From: Vibrio sp. ES.051
GTDB lineage: Bacteria > Pseudomonadota > Gammaproteobacteria > Enterobacterales > Vibrionaceae
Length of the DNA: 64,000 nucleotides
NCBI RefSeq assembly: GCF_002563795.1
Contig: NZ_PDJL01000003.1
Span: 1,172,293-1,236,292 of the forward strand
Direction: 5' to 3'
The notes beneath the pieces are model-generated. The model saw nothing but the letters and a program-made list of their open reading frames with translations. It was not told the DNA's origin and did not search any database. Each line of letters opens with the position of its first letter. The stretch's first letter is position 1. Made by a program: the position numbers and the translations under genes. Shown here piece by piece: positions 1-8,539 of this stretch.

Positions 1-52
1 CGCGGTGGGTGGTAACGCGACTCTACTCGAGTTGGGGAACGACACTCACTAA
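1..52 (+). CDS. putA: PutA C-terminus (proline dehydrogenase / P5C dehydrogenase), partial
   Basis: Only the last 16 codons are in the window, in the frame beginning at base 2 and ending with TAA at 50-52. The tail reads AVGGNATLLELGNDTH, which matches the usual PutA end (TTAxGGNASLLxLG). PutA is the bifunctional flavoenzyme that oxidises proline to glutamate and, in enterobacteria, represses the put genes. The proline transporter putP follows 127 bases downstream on the same strand, which is the expected put arrangement and supports the call despite the short fragment. Confidence 0.8.
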   Translation, partial: AVGGNATLLELGNDTH

Positions 53-179
53 CCTGACTTGTGATATCCATCTGGTTTGATAGCTGATCCTGATGGGTGT
101 CTCTTACTTTGATGTATTACTGAGCCGGTAAAATATTAGAGCAGGCAAGGAAGGAAATTATTATAACGAGGACTATCTA

Positions 180-1673
180 ATGATAGAAAATAGCTTTGCT
201 ATCACGTCCACTTTTGTGGCGTATTTACTGATTATGGTTGCTATTGGCGTTTACGCGTATAAGAGGACTTCCAATTCATCTGATTACTTCCTAGGTGGCC
301 GTAGCCTAGGTCCGTGGCCAGCGGCATTATCTGCAGGTGCATCAGACATGAGTGGTTGGTTGCTATTGGGTTTACCGGGTTATGCATATGCTGCGGGTAT
401 CGAAGCTTTTTGGCTCGCTGGTGGCCTGCTTCTTGGTACATGGGCAAACTGGTTGATCAGTGCTAAACGTTTGCGTACTTATAGTATCCAAACTGATTCG
501 TTAACGTTGCCAGAGTTTCTGTCACGTCGATTCAATGATAAATCGAAACTGATCCAGACAATCTCTGCGTTTTTCATTCTTTTATTTTTCCTTTTCTACA
601 CCAGCTCAGGTTTGGTTGCAGGGGGCAAACTGTTTGAGACGGTATTCGGTCTAGATTACACCTATGCGGTAATCATCGGTACAGTATGTGTGGTTTCTTA
701 CACGCTATTCGGTGGTTTCCTCGCGGTATCTTGGACTGACTTAGTACAAGGTCTGTTGATGGCAGCGGCACTAATGATTGTTCCTGTTACGGTTATGGAC
801 GGTGGACTAGGGCAGCTAACTTCTGATCTACGTGACATCAACCCAGAGCTTGCAACGCTATGGAATGACGTAAAAGGTGAACCGCTATCGGCCATTGCGA
901 TTATCTCTTTAGCTGCATGGGGGCTGGGCTATTTTGGTCAGCCACATATCTTAGCGCGATTTAAAGCGACTCGTTCAAACAAAGACCTCACGACTGCACG
1001 CCGTATCGCTGTGATTTGGACTGCACTGTCTATGGTTGGCGCGATGCTGGTTGGCTTAGTGGGACTGGTTTGGGTGACGGGTCATCCGGGTACTCAGCTA
1101 GAAGATGGTGAGAAAGTCTTCATGCTATTAGTGAACGCGGTCTTTCATCCCGTGATTGCAGGCATGTTGCTTGCTGCAATTTTAGCCGCAGTCATGAGTA
1201 CGGCTGACTCTCAGCTTCTTGTGTCTTCTTCCGCCCTTGCCGAAGACTTCTATAAGCAAGTATTCAAACCAAGCGCGTCTTCAGAAGAGATAGTTATGAT
1301 TGGCCGTATCGGTGTTGTCGTGATTTCTTTTGTGGCGTTATTCTTGGCAATGAATCCAGACAGCTCTGTACTTGGCCTTGTTTCTTACGCATGGGCAGGT
1401 TTTGGTGCTGCATTTGGTCCAGCCGTTGTGCTGAGCCTTTACTGGAGTGGCATGAACCGCAATGGTGCCCTAGCCGGTATTCTTGTTGGTGGTATCACTA
1501 TCGTAGTATGGAAGCAGCTAACAGGCGGTTGGTTTGATGTTTACGAAATCGTACCGGGTATCATTTTCTCTACGATTACTATCATAGCAGTCAGCAAGCT
1601 AACAGGTGGTGCAGGACAAGACGTGCTAGATCAGCATAAGTCATACCAGAAGAAATTGATTGACTTAGACTAA
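180..1673 (+). CDS. putP: Sodium/proline symporter PutP
   Basis: This is an inner-membrane Na+/proline symporter of the SSF family. It is 497 residues long (E. coli PutP is 502) with about 13 hydrophobic helices. The conserved N-terminal block has DYFLGGRSLGP followed by SAGASDMSGW, the region carrying the Na+-binding Asp and Ser in TM2. STADSQLLVSSS in the second half is the TM9 substrate/Na+ motif. The ATG at 180 follows an AACGAGGAC ribosome site. It lies directly downstream of putA and ends in a clear terminator, so proline uptake and oxidation are encoded together. The family assignment is firm. Confidence 0.96.
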   Translation: MIENSFAITSTFVAYLLIMVAIGVYAYKRTSNSSDYFLGGRSLGPWPAALSAGASDMSGWLLLGLPGYAYAAGIEAFWLAGGLLLGTWANWLISAKRLRTYSIQTDSLTLPEFLSRRFNDKSKLIQTISAFFILLFFLFYTSSGLVAGGKLFETVFGLDYTYAVIIGTVCVVSYTLFGGFLAVSWTDLVQGLLMAAALMIVPVTVMDGGLGQLTSDLRDINPELATLWNDVKGEPLSAIAIISLAAWGLGYFGQPHILARFKATRSNKDLTTARRIAVIWTALSMVGAMLVGLVGLVWVTGHPGTQLEDGEKVFMLLVNAVFHPVIAGMLLAAILAAVMSTADSQLLVSSSALAEDFYKQVFKPSASSEEIVMIGRIGVVVISFVALFLAMNPDSSVLGLVSYAWAGFGAAFGPAVVLSLYWSGMNRNGALAGILVGGITIVVWKQLTGGWFDVYEIVPGIIFSTITIIAVSKLTGGAGQDVLDQHKSYQKKLIDLD

Positions 1674-1695
1674 GTACTACAAGCGTCATCGTATC

Positions 1696-1728
1696 AAAAA
1701 GGCCCGCTCATCCAGCGGGCTTTGTTTT
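1696..1728 (+). terminator. Rho-independent terminator of putP
   Basis: A GCCCGCT-catcc-AGCGGGC stem is followed by TTTGTTTT, 23 bases after the putP stop codon. Confidence 0.9.
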
Positions 1729-1750
1729 ATCTGCTCCATCGCTTCTAAAG

Positions 1751-1873
1751 TCAGCGCATGAGGGAGCCAAGGTAGGTAGACTTCGAGATTTCTTGTCTAC
1801 GAACAACCGCTTGATGTGCTTCTTCCATTCGCTCTAAGCAAGTTGGGATGAGCTTAAGGCGTTTGGTTTCCAT
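1751..1873 (-). CDS. Small basic protein of 40 residues, unknown function
   Basis: The reading frame runs from an ATG at 1873 to TGA at 1751. A strong AAGGAG ribosome site lies eight bases before the start, which is the main reason for calling it. The peptide begins METKRLKLIPTCLERMEEA and continues with an amphipathic, Arg/Lys-rich stretch ending in GSLMR. A single helix-forming segment is likely. There is no signal peptide and no membrane segment. It sits alone between the putP terminator and the RRM gene. I do not recognise a family. Confidence 0.55.
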   Translation of the reverse strand: METKRLKLIPTCLERMEEAHQAVVRRQEISKSTYLGSLMR

Positions 1874-2020
1874 AGCGGGTCTCCTTGAGCATAATTATTA
1901 CTAAAAATCATTTAAACAGAAACACTTAGTCACACCTAGTTATCTTAAGAACATTAATCGCTTGGTTTGCTGGAGAGAAGCTGCGAGAATTGGCGCGTTA
2001 TAAACATAAAATGGTTTAAT

Positions 2021-2260
2021 ATGAAATTTCTAGTAAGAAACTTAGCTCGTGAGACAACAGAGCAAGATATCCGTACACTGTTCTCCAACTACGGTAAGGT
2101 TGAGTTGTGTACATTAGTGCTTGATCAAGAAACGGGTCTATCGAAAGGGTTTGGTTTTGTGAGCATGCCTGATGAAGCAGAGGCTTCAGCAGCGCTGGAG
2201 GCTCTAAACTTGTCTTCGGTTCATAATAACAAGATTCGCGTGAAAGTGGCGCAAGACTAG
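2021..2260 (+). CDS. Single-RRM RNA-binding protein
   Basis: This 79-residue protein is one RNA-recognition motif. RNP2 is FLVRNL at residues 3-8 and RNP1 is KGFGFVSM at 42-49, with the aromatic residues that stack on RNA in place. Bacterial stand-alone RRM proteins of this size are common in vibrios and cyanobacteria and are often linked to cold or stress responses, but no target is known here. The open frame extends upstream to 1967, yet the family begins at MKFLVRNL, so I place the start at 2021. The upstream region is AT-rich and probably holds its promoter. Confidence 0.88.
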   Translation: MKFLVRNLARETTEQDIRTLFSNYGKVELCTLVLDQETGLSKGFGFVSMPDEAEASAALEALNLSSVHNNKIRVKVAQD

Positions 2261-2298
2261 TTTTACCTCCACAGCTGAGACTGAGGCGCTATCTGTCC

Positions 2299-2341
2299 GT
2301 CCACTACTCAAGTGGACTAAAAACCAACGGTGATGTTGGTT
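2299..2341 (+). terminator. Two adjacent hairpins after the RRM gene, possible terminator
   Basis: Two perfect stems lie head to tail: GTCCACT-actca-AGTGGAC at 2299-2317 followed by TAAAAA, and AACCAAC-ggtgat-GTTGGTT at 2322-2341. The T-tracts are poor, so the terminator role is a guess from position. Confidence 0.4.
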
Positions 2342-2697
2342 TAACTAGTATATGGCGATGCTCTTCAATCAGAGACGTCGCTATCACTTCAATTCACACT
2401 GTAAATTGCACTTATCAAGTGAAGTGAACGTCTGATTTGAGTGACTTCTTACCGAGTTAAGTTGTGAGTCACCACCATCGTCTATGTGTGATGTGTCGTA
2501 ATATTGCACATATAAATACGTTTTTTATAATAACGGAATAAAAGTTGAGGTCTGACCAATGTCTCAATTTGTTTAGACGTTAGTTCAATTTTTTGAAGAT
2601 AGTACACAAAAAGTTAAAGGGGCTTTTTTATTGTGGAATTATTTTGAACAAAATATGTCAATTGTCAGTAGTTCATAAAAAAGCAGGGAGAAAAGAA
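2342..2697. other. Gene-free region before the 82-residue Cys-rich protein
   Basis: About 355 AT-rich bases with no convincing reading frame. It contains several imperfect inverted repeats, such as CACTTATCAAGTG near 2409-2421. TATAAT-like hexamers near 2525-2540 could be promoter elements for the next gene. No RNA gene was recognised. Confidence 0.4.
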
Positions 2698-2946
2698 ATG
2701 CCGGATATATATTGCTCAACTTGTAGAAAATCAACACAACACAAGGTGATCATGAAGCGTTGTGAGTCACAACCCGTTGAAACTTTAGCAGGTAAAGTGG
2801 TGAGTTTTACACAGTTGATGGCGAAATTTGTATCGGGCGAGCACTACTATGAAATGGAACCGCAATACTACTGCCGTTGCTGCAATAATCGAGCGATTGG
2901 TGAAGTGATTCCACACCCTGCAAGACACACCTCTGCAATACTCTAA
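2698..2946 (+). CDS. Cys-rich small protein (82 residues), probable zinc ribbon
   Basis: The protein opens with CSTC at residues 6-9 and closes with CRCC near residue 61. These two paired-Cys knuckles, separated by about 50 residues, are the layout expected of a zinc ribbon. The ATG at 2698 is chosen because GGGAG lies seven bases upstream; the open frame continues to 2593 without another good ribosome site. There is no signal peptide or membrane segment. No function can be read from the sequence or its neighbours. Confidence 0.65.
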   Translation: MPDIYCSTCRKSTQHKVIMKRCESQPVETLAGKVVSFTQLMAKFVSGEHYYEMEPQYYCRCCNNRAIGEVIPHPARHTSAIL

Positions 2947-3248
2947 TTGAGCCGCTATGCTGCTAATGGTTGCAGGCTAGATACGGGCGAACCGTCGAGA
3001 ATCATTGGGCGTTCATAAAAGCGTATCTATGTACTAAAAGTTTTACGATCTCGTGATAAACCGTAGTGAATGTCGATTGGTCGATACCAACCGGTTTTAT
3101 ACGCGTGTTGTAACGTTAATATTGCTTTCCCTTCAGTCACTTTCCTTATTATTGTCTTACCTCTACCACATTGCCTCTGTTTGACGCTTACTTTTACTTT
3201 GTTGGCTGCAAAAATCATAAGTAAAGGCTTTTTACGAACACGCCTTGA
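2947..3248. other. Gene-free stretch before the Lrp remnant
   Basis: About 300 bases where an Lrp DNA-binding domain would be expected if the downstream gene were whole. I find no helix-turn-helix coding in any forward frame, and the frame of the remnant has stops at 3222-3224 and 3246-3248. Reverse-strand frames are open but have no ribosome site. Confidence 0.4.
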
Positions 3249-3539
3249 GCCGTATACCATTTGGCTCTGCCAGTATTTATCCATATGCGTCTTGATCAAA
3301 CCTGTTTCTCGATCTTCGGAAAGTTTGCCAAAGCGATTGAATTAATGCCGGAAATTGAAGAGTGTTACTCACTTTCTGGTGGCTTCGATACTATGGTTAG
3401 GGTTAAGAGTATAAAAGCTTATCAGGAATTCATGTCGGGTAAGCTTGGAACACTGTTAGGAGTCATTCAAACGTGCAGTGAGGTCGTGATGGAAGAGCAT
3501 AAAATTGAGTTTGGAGTGAATCCTGAGTTAATAAGCTAG
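3249..3539 (+). pseudogene. Lrp/AsnC-type regulator remnant: ligand-binding (RAM) domain only
   Basis: The translated stretch matches the C-terminal effector domain of Lrp/AsnC proteins: LPVFIHMRLDQ, then FGKFAKAIELMPEIEECY and SGGFDTMVRVK, ending with EVVMEEHKIE. A normal Lrp protein has about 60 further N-terminal residues with a helix-turn-helix. Here the frame is closed by TGA at 3246-3248 and nothing upstream encodes that domain. Translation could begin at ATG 3285, giving an 84-residue stand-alone RAM protein, but no good ribosome site precedes it. I favour a decayed gene; a functional stand-alone RAM protein is the alternative. Confidence 0.65.
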
Positions 3540-3577
3540 CGTGTGGAGTCTCAACAGTAACGAATTATTTTGAGATC

Positions 3578-3605
3578 AAAAAAGGAGCTGTGAAGCTCCT
3601 TTTTA
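3578..3605. terminator. Bidirectional terminator between converging genes
   Basis: AAAAAGGAGCT-gtga-AGCTCCTTTTT has A and T tracts on both sides. It serves the Lrp remnant and the DUF445 gene read from the other strand. Confidence 0.85.
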
Positions 3606-3624
3606 TCGTTTTGACAAGCAAAGG

Positions 3625-4332
3625 TTATGCGCTGATCAGCGTGCTAATAACACCTATCAAACCACCAAACACACCACCCCAGACAACGAGCCAGCCAAGG
3701 TGTTCTTTGATCATTTTTTGCACCATTTCTTTGACCAATGCGGGGGTTAATTCACTCAAGCGTTGATCGATAATCCCTTCAATATTTTGCTTAATTTCAT
3801 CCATCATCGCTGGCGATTCAAACTGTTCTTTCAACGCTTCTTTGACGGCATCGCTTTGGCTAAGCTCGGTTAGAGACGTTTGCATCTTTTCAACGAAAGG
3901 TTGTTTCATTGGCTGCAGAGCTTCTACGCCACCAAACATCGTCAGCATGCCGCCAAATTGAGAGGCTTCAATTACTTCCACCAAAGAGTCGAATGCTGGG
4001 CTGAAATCGACTTTATCGATGACAGGTTGAAGATTAATACTTGCGCTGCCAGTCATCTCTTGATTTAAAAAACGATCGATATTTTCTTCGGTAAAAAACT
4101 GCTCCATCATTAGGTTTTTGATGGCAAGTTTGAACGCTTCAAAGCGCGCTGGAATGACACCAGACCCGTATAAGCCAGGCACTTTTTCAAACAGCATGTG
4201 TATTGCAAGCCAGTTGGTGATGGCACCAGAAAACGCAAACAGTCCCGCATACCAAAGATAATCGTGTTGTAGTTGATGACCTGCCCCCATTAAAGCGATA
4301 GCGAGGAGATTCGTTAGCAAACTTTTGTTCAT
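3625..4332 (-). CDS. DUF445 family membrane protein
   Basis: This 235-residue protein has two hydrophobic helices near the N-terminus (about residues 5-22 and 27-45), a long soluble middle rich in helices, and a final helix at about 212-233 with glycine repeats. The WLAIHMLFEKVPGLYGSGVIPAR block after the second helix is the hallmark of DUF445 proteins (the YheB group). The family's function is unknown; its anchors at both ends suggest a membrane-associated role. The start has only a weak ribosome site. It appears to be a single-gene unit ending at the bidirectional terminator. Confidence 0.85.
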   Translation of the reverse strand: MNKSLLTNLLAIALMGAGHQLQHDYLWYAGLFAFSGAITNWLAIHMLFEKVPGLYGSGVIPARFEAFKLAIKNLMMEQFFTEENIDRFLNQEMTGSASINLQPVIDKVDFSPAFDSLVEVIEASQFGGMLTMFGGVEALQPMKQPFVEKMQTSLTELSQSDAVKEALKEQFESPAMMDEIKQNIEGIIDQRLSELTPALVKEMVQKMIKEHLGWLVVWGGVFGGLIGVISTLISA

Positions 4333-4470
4333 AGTGATCAGTTATTCATGAATGAAAGAAGAAATAAGTAGGCATGATTCTATACCTAAGTTACACCGAG
4401 ATGCTAGGTTGAGGGAACAAGGGGTAGGGAGTATTGGCAAAGATTCACGTTATTTATAACCGGCCAAAAA

Positions 4471-4497
4471 GAACAAAACCCGACAATTATTGTCGGG
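4471..4497 (-). terminator. Terminator of the 38-residue zinc-ribbon gene
   Basis: The perfect palindrome CCCGACAATTATTGTCGGG at 4479-4497 is followed, on the reverse strand, by TTTTGTTCTTTTT. Confidence 0.85.
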
Positions 4498-4533
4498 CCA
4501 CTGCTTTTTCTTAGTAAAACTAAGATAATTTTT

Positions 4534-4650
4534 TTAGAGACGGTAAATCTTATCGCAAAGCTGGCATTTCCATCTCTCTGAATAGCCAAAGAGTTTGTCA
4601 GCCCAACTTGTTTTTACTTGAATGATCTGCATTGAACCACATTTACACAT
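4534..4650 (-). CDS. 38-residue CxC/CxxC zinc-ribbon microprotein
   Basis: A short frame begins MCKCGSMQIIQVKTSWADK and ends with WKCQLCDKIYRL. The Cys pairs at residues 2 and 4 and at about 30 and 33 form a compact zinc-ribbon pattern. TAAGGT lies about nine bases before the ATG at 4650, and a perfect terminator follows 36 bases after the stop, so the unit looks like a real monocistronic gene. The Trp and Phe residues between the knuckles fit a small folded domain. Function is unknown. Confidence 0.65.
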   Translation of the reverse strand: MCKCGSMQIIQVKTSWADKLFGYSERWKCQLCDKIYRL

Positions 4651-4925
4651 AAGCTAATTACCTTATTGTTAACCTAATAACCCACTAAGTATAGCTGCTT
4701 CTTAAAAAGTGAAATGACAAATGAAGCCAGTTTGATACTCAACATGTATTCTATGCAATAGGTATACACTATCAGGGCAAAGTGTGATCGTTGTCATAGT
4801 GAACGATCCACATATGAGAAGCCATCCTCGCCACTTGAACATATTCATGTGGTTATAGGTCAAATAATCTTATGAGGTAACACTCAGTTCGTGGTCGCGT
4901 TTGCAACCTGAGTCATTTTGGATAC
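4651..4925. other. Gene-free spacer between the microprotein and the ABC exporter terminator
   Basis: About 275 bases with no plausible coding frame. The reverse strand next to 4651 should hold the microprotein promoter. An imperfect inverted repeat (GTGATCGTTGTCATAGTGAAC) lies near 4782-4803. Confidence 0.4.
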
Positions 4926-4950
4926 ACAAAAAACGGCGCATAAAGCGCCG
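4926..4950 (-). terminator. Terminator of the ABC exporter gene
   Basis: CGGCGC-ataaa-GCGCCG at 4934-4950, with a reverse-strand T-tract opposite 4926-4933. Confidence 0.85.
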
Positions 4951-4970
4951 TAGTTATTGATTGCTGCCGT

Positions 4971-6821
4971 TTAGGAAACCTGTTGATTTTCCAACTCGTC
5001 AGCAATGAATCCCCCCGTTTGATGGGACCAAAGTTGAGCATAGATTCCATTATTTGCGATCAACTCTCGATGCGTTCCTTGCTCTACAATGTTGCCTTTA
5101 TCTAGGACTATCAGGCGATCCATCTGCGCGATGGTCGAGAGTCGATGCGCGATAGCGATAACGGTTTTACCTTGCATCAGTTCATTCAAGCTTTCTTGAA
5201 TGGCGGCTTCGACTTCCGAGTCTAATGCTGAGGTGGCTTCATCTAACACCAACAATGGTGCGTCTTTTAATAGCACCCGAGAAATGGCAATACGTTGACG
5301 CTGACCGCCAGAAAGCTTCACGCCGCGCTCACCTACTTGAGCATCATAACCGACATTCCCAAATGGGTCGGTTAAGGTTTCGATAAACTCATGAGCGTGT
5401 GCTTGCTTAGTGGCTTTGAGTAAATCTTCTTCTGTTGCGTCTGGGTTACTATACAATATGTTATCGCGAATCGAGCGATGCAATAGCGAGGTATCTTGGG
5501 TAACCATGCCGATCTTTGCACGCAGAGAGTCTTGCGTCACTTCGGAGATATCTTGTCCATCGATTTTTATGCTGCCATCTTCGACATCGTGGAAACGCAG
5601 CAACAAGTTTACTAGCGTCGATTTCCCCGCGCCGGAACGGCCAACGAGGCCCACTTTTTCTCCTGGTTTAATATTGAGATTAAGGTGACTGATTACCTCT
5701 TTATTTTCACCATAATGAAAACTCACGTCGTCAAAATGAATGCCACCCTCGGTGACGACTAACTCCCTTGCGTTCGGTTTGTCTTTAATATCAATCGGTT
5801 TAGAGAGTGTCTTCATTCCATCGACAACGGTGCCCATATTTTCAAAGAGGGCGCCAACCTCCCACATTATCCACATCGACATGCCATTGATACGTAGTGC
5901 GAGGCTGACCGCAATAGCAATCGCCCCGACACTGATCGCACTATCAAGCCACAGGTAGATCGATAGCGCTGCAACGGCAAATACGAGAACGTAATTAGAG
6001 ATCTCGACGGCAATATCAAAACCCGTTACCAAGCGCATTTGACGATATACCGTATTCAAGAATCCTCTCATTCCTTGTTCAGCATATTGGGTTTCACGCT
6101 GGCTATGAGAAAAGAGTTTGACCGTTTGAATATTGGTATAGCTATCCACGATGCGCCCTGTCATGGTGGAACGAGCATCGGCTTGGTCGGTGGCGATAGC
6201 TTTGAGTTTAGGAACGAAATGAATCTGAATGGCGACATAGGCGAGTAACCAGACGACCATCGGAATCATTAAGCGCCAGTCTGCAGTCGCTAACATAATG
6301 ATCATGCTGGTGAAGTAAACCGTGACGTACACAAAGACGTCCATGGTTTTCATCACGGTTTCACGGACTGCAAGCGACGTCTGCATGACCTTAGTCGCGA
6401 CACGGCCTGCAAAGTCATCTTGATAGAAGTTCAGGCTTTGATTGAGTAAATAGCGATGCGCAAGCCAGCGGATCGACATCGGATAGTTACCCAATAGTGT
6501 TTGGTGAACGAGCAAAGAATATACGATAACCAAGATTGGCATCACCACGAGCAGTAAAGTGCCATAAAAAATCAGGTCCGCTTTATTGTCTTGCAAAAAA
6601 GTCTCAGGGTTACTGGTGGAAAGCCAGTCAACCAGTTGTCCCATTGCACCAAACAACATCACTTCTACCACCGCGACAATCGTTGCCATCAAGGACATGA
6701 TGATCAGAGGTTTTTCATAGCCACGGGTATAGTAACGCAGAAAAGCGAGCATCCCTGAAGGGGGCTGGTCAGGCGAAGATTTGGGGAACGGCTCTGTAAA
6801 GCCTTCAAATCGTTTAAACAT
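4971..6821 (-). CDS. ABC exporter, fused membrane and ATPase domains
   Basis: This 616-residue half-transporter has an N-terminal six-helix exporter domain (about residues 20-340) and a C-terminal ATPase domain. Walker A is GRSGAGKST, the signature is LSGGQRQR, Walker B is LLVLDEATSALD, and the switch His is in IAIAHRLST. This is the MsbA/multidrug type that works as a homodimer in the inner membrane. The substrate cannot be told from sequence; lipid, peptide or drug are all possible. AGGATAAGTT precedes the ATG. It is a single gene with its own terminator. The N-terminal leader of about 20 soluble residues is a little longer than in MsbA. Confidence 0.9.
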   Translation of the reverse strand: MFKRFEGFTEPFPKSSPDQPPSGMLAFLRYYTRGYEKPLIIMSLMATIVAVVEVMLFGAMGQLVDWLSTSNPETFLQDNKADLIFYGTLLLVVMPILVIVYSLLVHQTLLGNYPMSIRWLAHRYLLNQSLNFYQDDFAGRVATKVMQTSLAVRETVMKTMDVFVYVTVYFTSMIIMLATADWRLMIPMVVWLLAYVAIQIHFVPKLKAIATDQADARSTMTGRIVDSYTNIQTVKLFSHSQRETQYAEQGMRGFLNTVYRQMRLVTGFDIAVEISNYVLVFAVAALSIYLWLDSAISVGAIAIAVSLALRINGMSMWIMWEVGALFENMGTVVDGMKTLSKPIDIKDKPNARELVVTEGGIHFDDVSFHYGENKEVISHLNLNIKPGEKVGLVGRSGAGKSTLVNLLLRFHDVEDGSIKIDGQDISEVTQDSLRAKIGMVTQDTSLLHRSIRDNILYSNPDATEEDLLKATKQAHAHEFIETLTDPFGNVGYDAQVGERGVKLSGGQRQRIAISRVLLKDAPLLVLDEATSALDSEVEAAIQESLNELMQGKTVIAIAHRLSTIAQMDRLIVLDKGNIVEQGTHRELIANNGIYAQLWSHQTGGFIADELENQQVS

Positions 6822-7499
6822 AACTTATCCTAAAGTTTAAAAGGCCATTTGGGGTGGCTGAATCCATCGATTAACGCTGCTTAGACAAAGCTGAGCGTGT
6901 AAGAGTGTTATTGTCTGCTAGATGAAAAGCAAACAAGTTTATGAGAGGAGGCGAAAAAACGAGTCTAACCGATTGAGGGGGAAATGTAACTAGTTGGTTA
7001 TGGACGCTATTGTCTATTGGCCTGATAAGTATGCGAATTTTTTCTAATTTTCATGGCAACACACCACACCTTAAACCCGCAAGGTAACACGAAAAAATCG
7101 GACTCAATCAAATAATGGCAGTGAAAATAGCACAACTGAAGGTAACAATGAATTTACAGTAGGTTCACATCTAGTGAGAAGGGATGTATTGATGTTATTA
7201 CTCGACTCAGTGCCCCAACTCTGCGGCAATATTCTTTAACTGGAAACCGTGAATGATGGCGACGTGATGGCGATATCACCATCGGCGTACGATACTTCTA
7301 CCATAGAATCCATTGGCGGTGGCTCGGTGCGCTGTATGCTCAGAGACGTGTTTATACCAAGCTGTAAAGCGGTAATATAATTTAAACTTCATAAGTCGTT
7401 ACATAACTCGGCGCTTTAACGCTTTACATCTGGCGCGACTAGATGAACACTCCTGCACAGAGTACAATGGTAGTCGACACACAGTAGAGTCAGTAAAAC
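6822..7499. other. Long gene-free region, possibly with a decayed gene
   Basis: About 680 bases between divergent genes. It should hold both promoters. On the reverse strand near 7209-7350, two adjoining short frames read SYADGDIAITSPSFTV and then, one base out of register, QLKNIAAELGH followed by a stop. This looks like the end of a decayed coding sequence, though I cannot name the family. Elsewhere nothing stands out. Confidence 0.35.
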
Positions 7500-8198
7500 A
7501 TGATGAGCAACACGACGGCGAAAAAGCCGAATCCTTTATTCGAGATCCTCTTTAACGTATTCATTCCTTCATTCATCTTGATGAAATTTAGTGGTGATGA
7601 GCACTTAGGGACAGCAATGGCACTGGTTGTGGCTTTGCTATTTCCTATTGTTTACGGCGGTATGGACCTCATCCGTAACAAGAAATTCAACTTTATTGCT
7701 GCCCTCGGTTTTGTCAGTGTGTTACTGACGGGTGGTATTGGCTTACTTGAGCTCGATACACGCTGGCTGGCATTGAAAGAAGCATTGATTCCCGGTCTTA
7801 TCGGTTTAGCGGTGTTGGGCTCAACCCTTACACGCTACCCGTTAATGCAGAAAATGCTGCTGAATGACACCGTGTTAAATCTCTCTTTGATCAAGGAACG
7901 TTTAAAAGAAAACAACCAATCAGAAGCGTTTGAGCGTTGCCTAATGTCATCAAACTACCTTTTCGCGAGTACCTTTGCGTTTTCCTCTGCGATGAATTAT
8001 TTCTTAGCAACGTGGATCGTCACCAGCCCTGCAGGGACGCCAGCATTTAATGAAGAGTTGGGTAAGATGACGCTATACAGTTACCCAATGATTGCGATTC
8101 CAAGTATGCTGATGATGTTCGGTATTTTTTATTATGTTTGGCGTCAAATTCGTTCTATGACCGCTCTTGAAACCGAGCAAATTTTCCACATAAAGTAA
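7500..8198 (+). CDS. VC0807 family integral membrane protein
   Basis: The protein has 232 residues and about six hydrophobic helices. The NPLFEILFNVFIPSFIL opening, a GGxDLIRNKKFNFIAALGF-like loop and an internal LTRYPLMQKML segment are typical of the VC0807 family of vibrios and relatives. The family has no assigned function. The start is one of two neighbouring ATGs (7500 or 7503); the ribosome site is weak. It is flanked by a gene-free region on the left and a terminator on the right, so it is likely transcribed alone. Confidence 0.82.
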   Translation: MMSNTTAKKPNPLFEILFNVFIPSFILMKFSGDEHLGTAMALVVALLFPIVYGGMDLIRNKKFNFIAALGFVSVLLTGGIGLLELDTRWLALKEALIPGLIGLAVLGSTLTRYPLMQKMLLNDTVLNLSLIKERLKENNQSEAFERCLMSSNYLFASTFAFSSAMNYFLATWIVTSPAGTPAFNEELGKMTLYSYPMIAIPSMLMMFGIFYYVWRQIRSMTALETEQIFHIK

Positions 8199-8220
8199 AC
8201 CTCAACACTCTGAACACTAA

Positions 8221-8250
8221 GGGGAAGAGCTCTCTTCCCCTATCTTCTTC
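8221..8250 (+). terminator. Terminator of the VC0807 family gene
   Basis: GGGGAAGA-gctc-TCTTCCCC at 8221-8240, followed by a pyrimidine-rich tract. Confidence 0.75.
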
Positions 8251-8539
8251 ACACACTCTTCTATCTCATTGTTCTGCGCTTAAATTCTCTTATCCATCGT
8301 TCAGTGTTGACCTCGCTCACCATGATAGGGGCGACTTTCGCTCTTTTTATGAGAGCCCACACAAAAAGTATGATAAAAATGAACAAGTATATTAAGTCAT
8401 GGTGCATTGCTTATCCATCTGATTTAACATGATTTTTTTAAAACCTTGCTGCATTTATAAAAAACATGTTCGGATCAAAAAAATTAAAAATGAGGCGCTA
8501 AAATAAGAATTCGCGAGACTTAAAGAAAAGTACCAAACC
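8251..8539. other. Gene-free stretch before the MOSC remnant
   Basis: About 290 bases. The missing N-terminal half of the MOSC gene would belong here, but I find no matching coding in any frame. A run of imperfect GAGAGC/GCTCTC repeats lies near 8330-8360. Confidence 0.35.

Noticed and set aside
3027..3299. Reverse-strand 90-residue basic frame (VYGSRRVRKK) before and over the Lrp remnant
   Set aside because: It overlaps the conserved RAM coding, has no ribosome site and no recognisable family. The faint likeness to an IS3 transposase motif is not sustained.
4404..4589. 61-residue reverse frame running through the microprotein terminator
   Set aside because: It reads across a perfect terminator in another frame than the zinc-ribbon gene and lacks a ribosome site.
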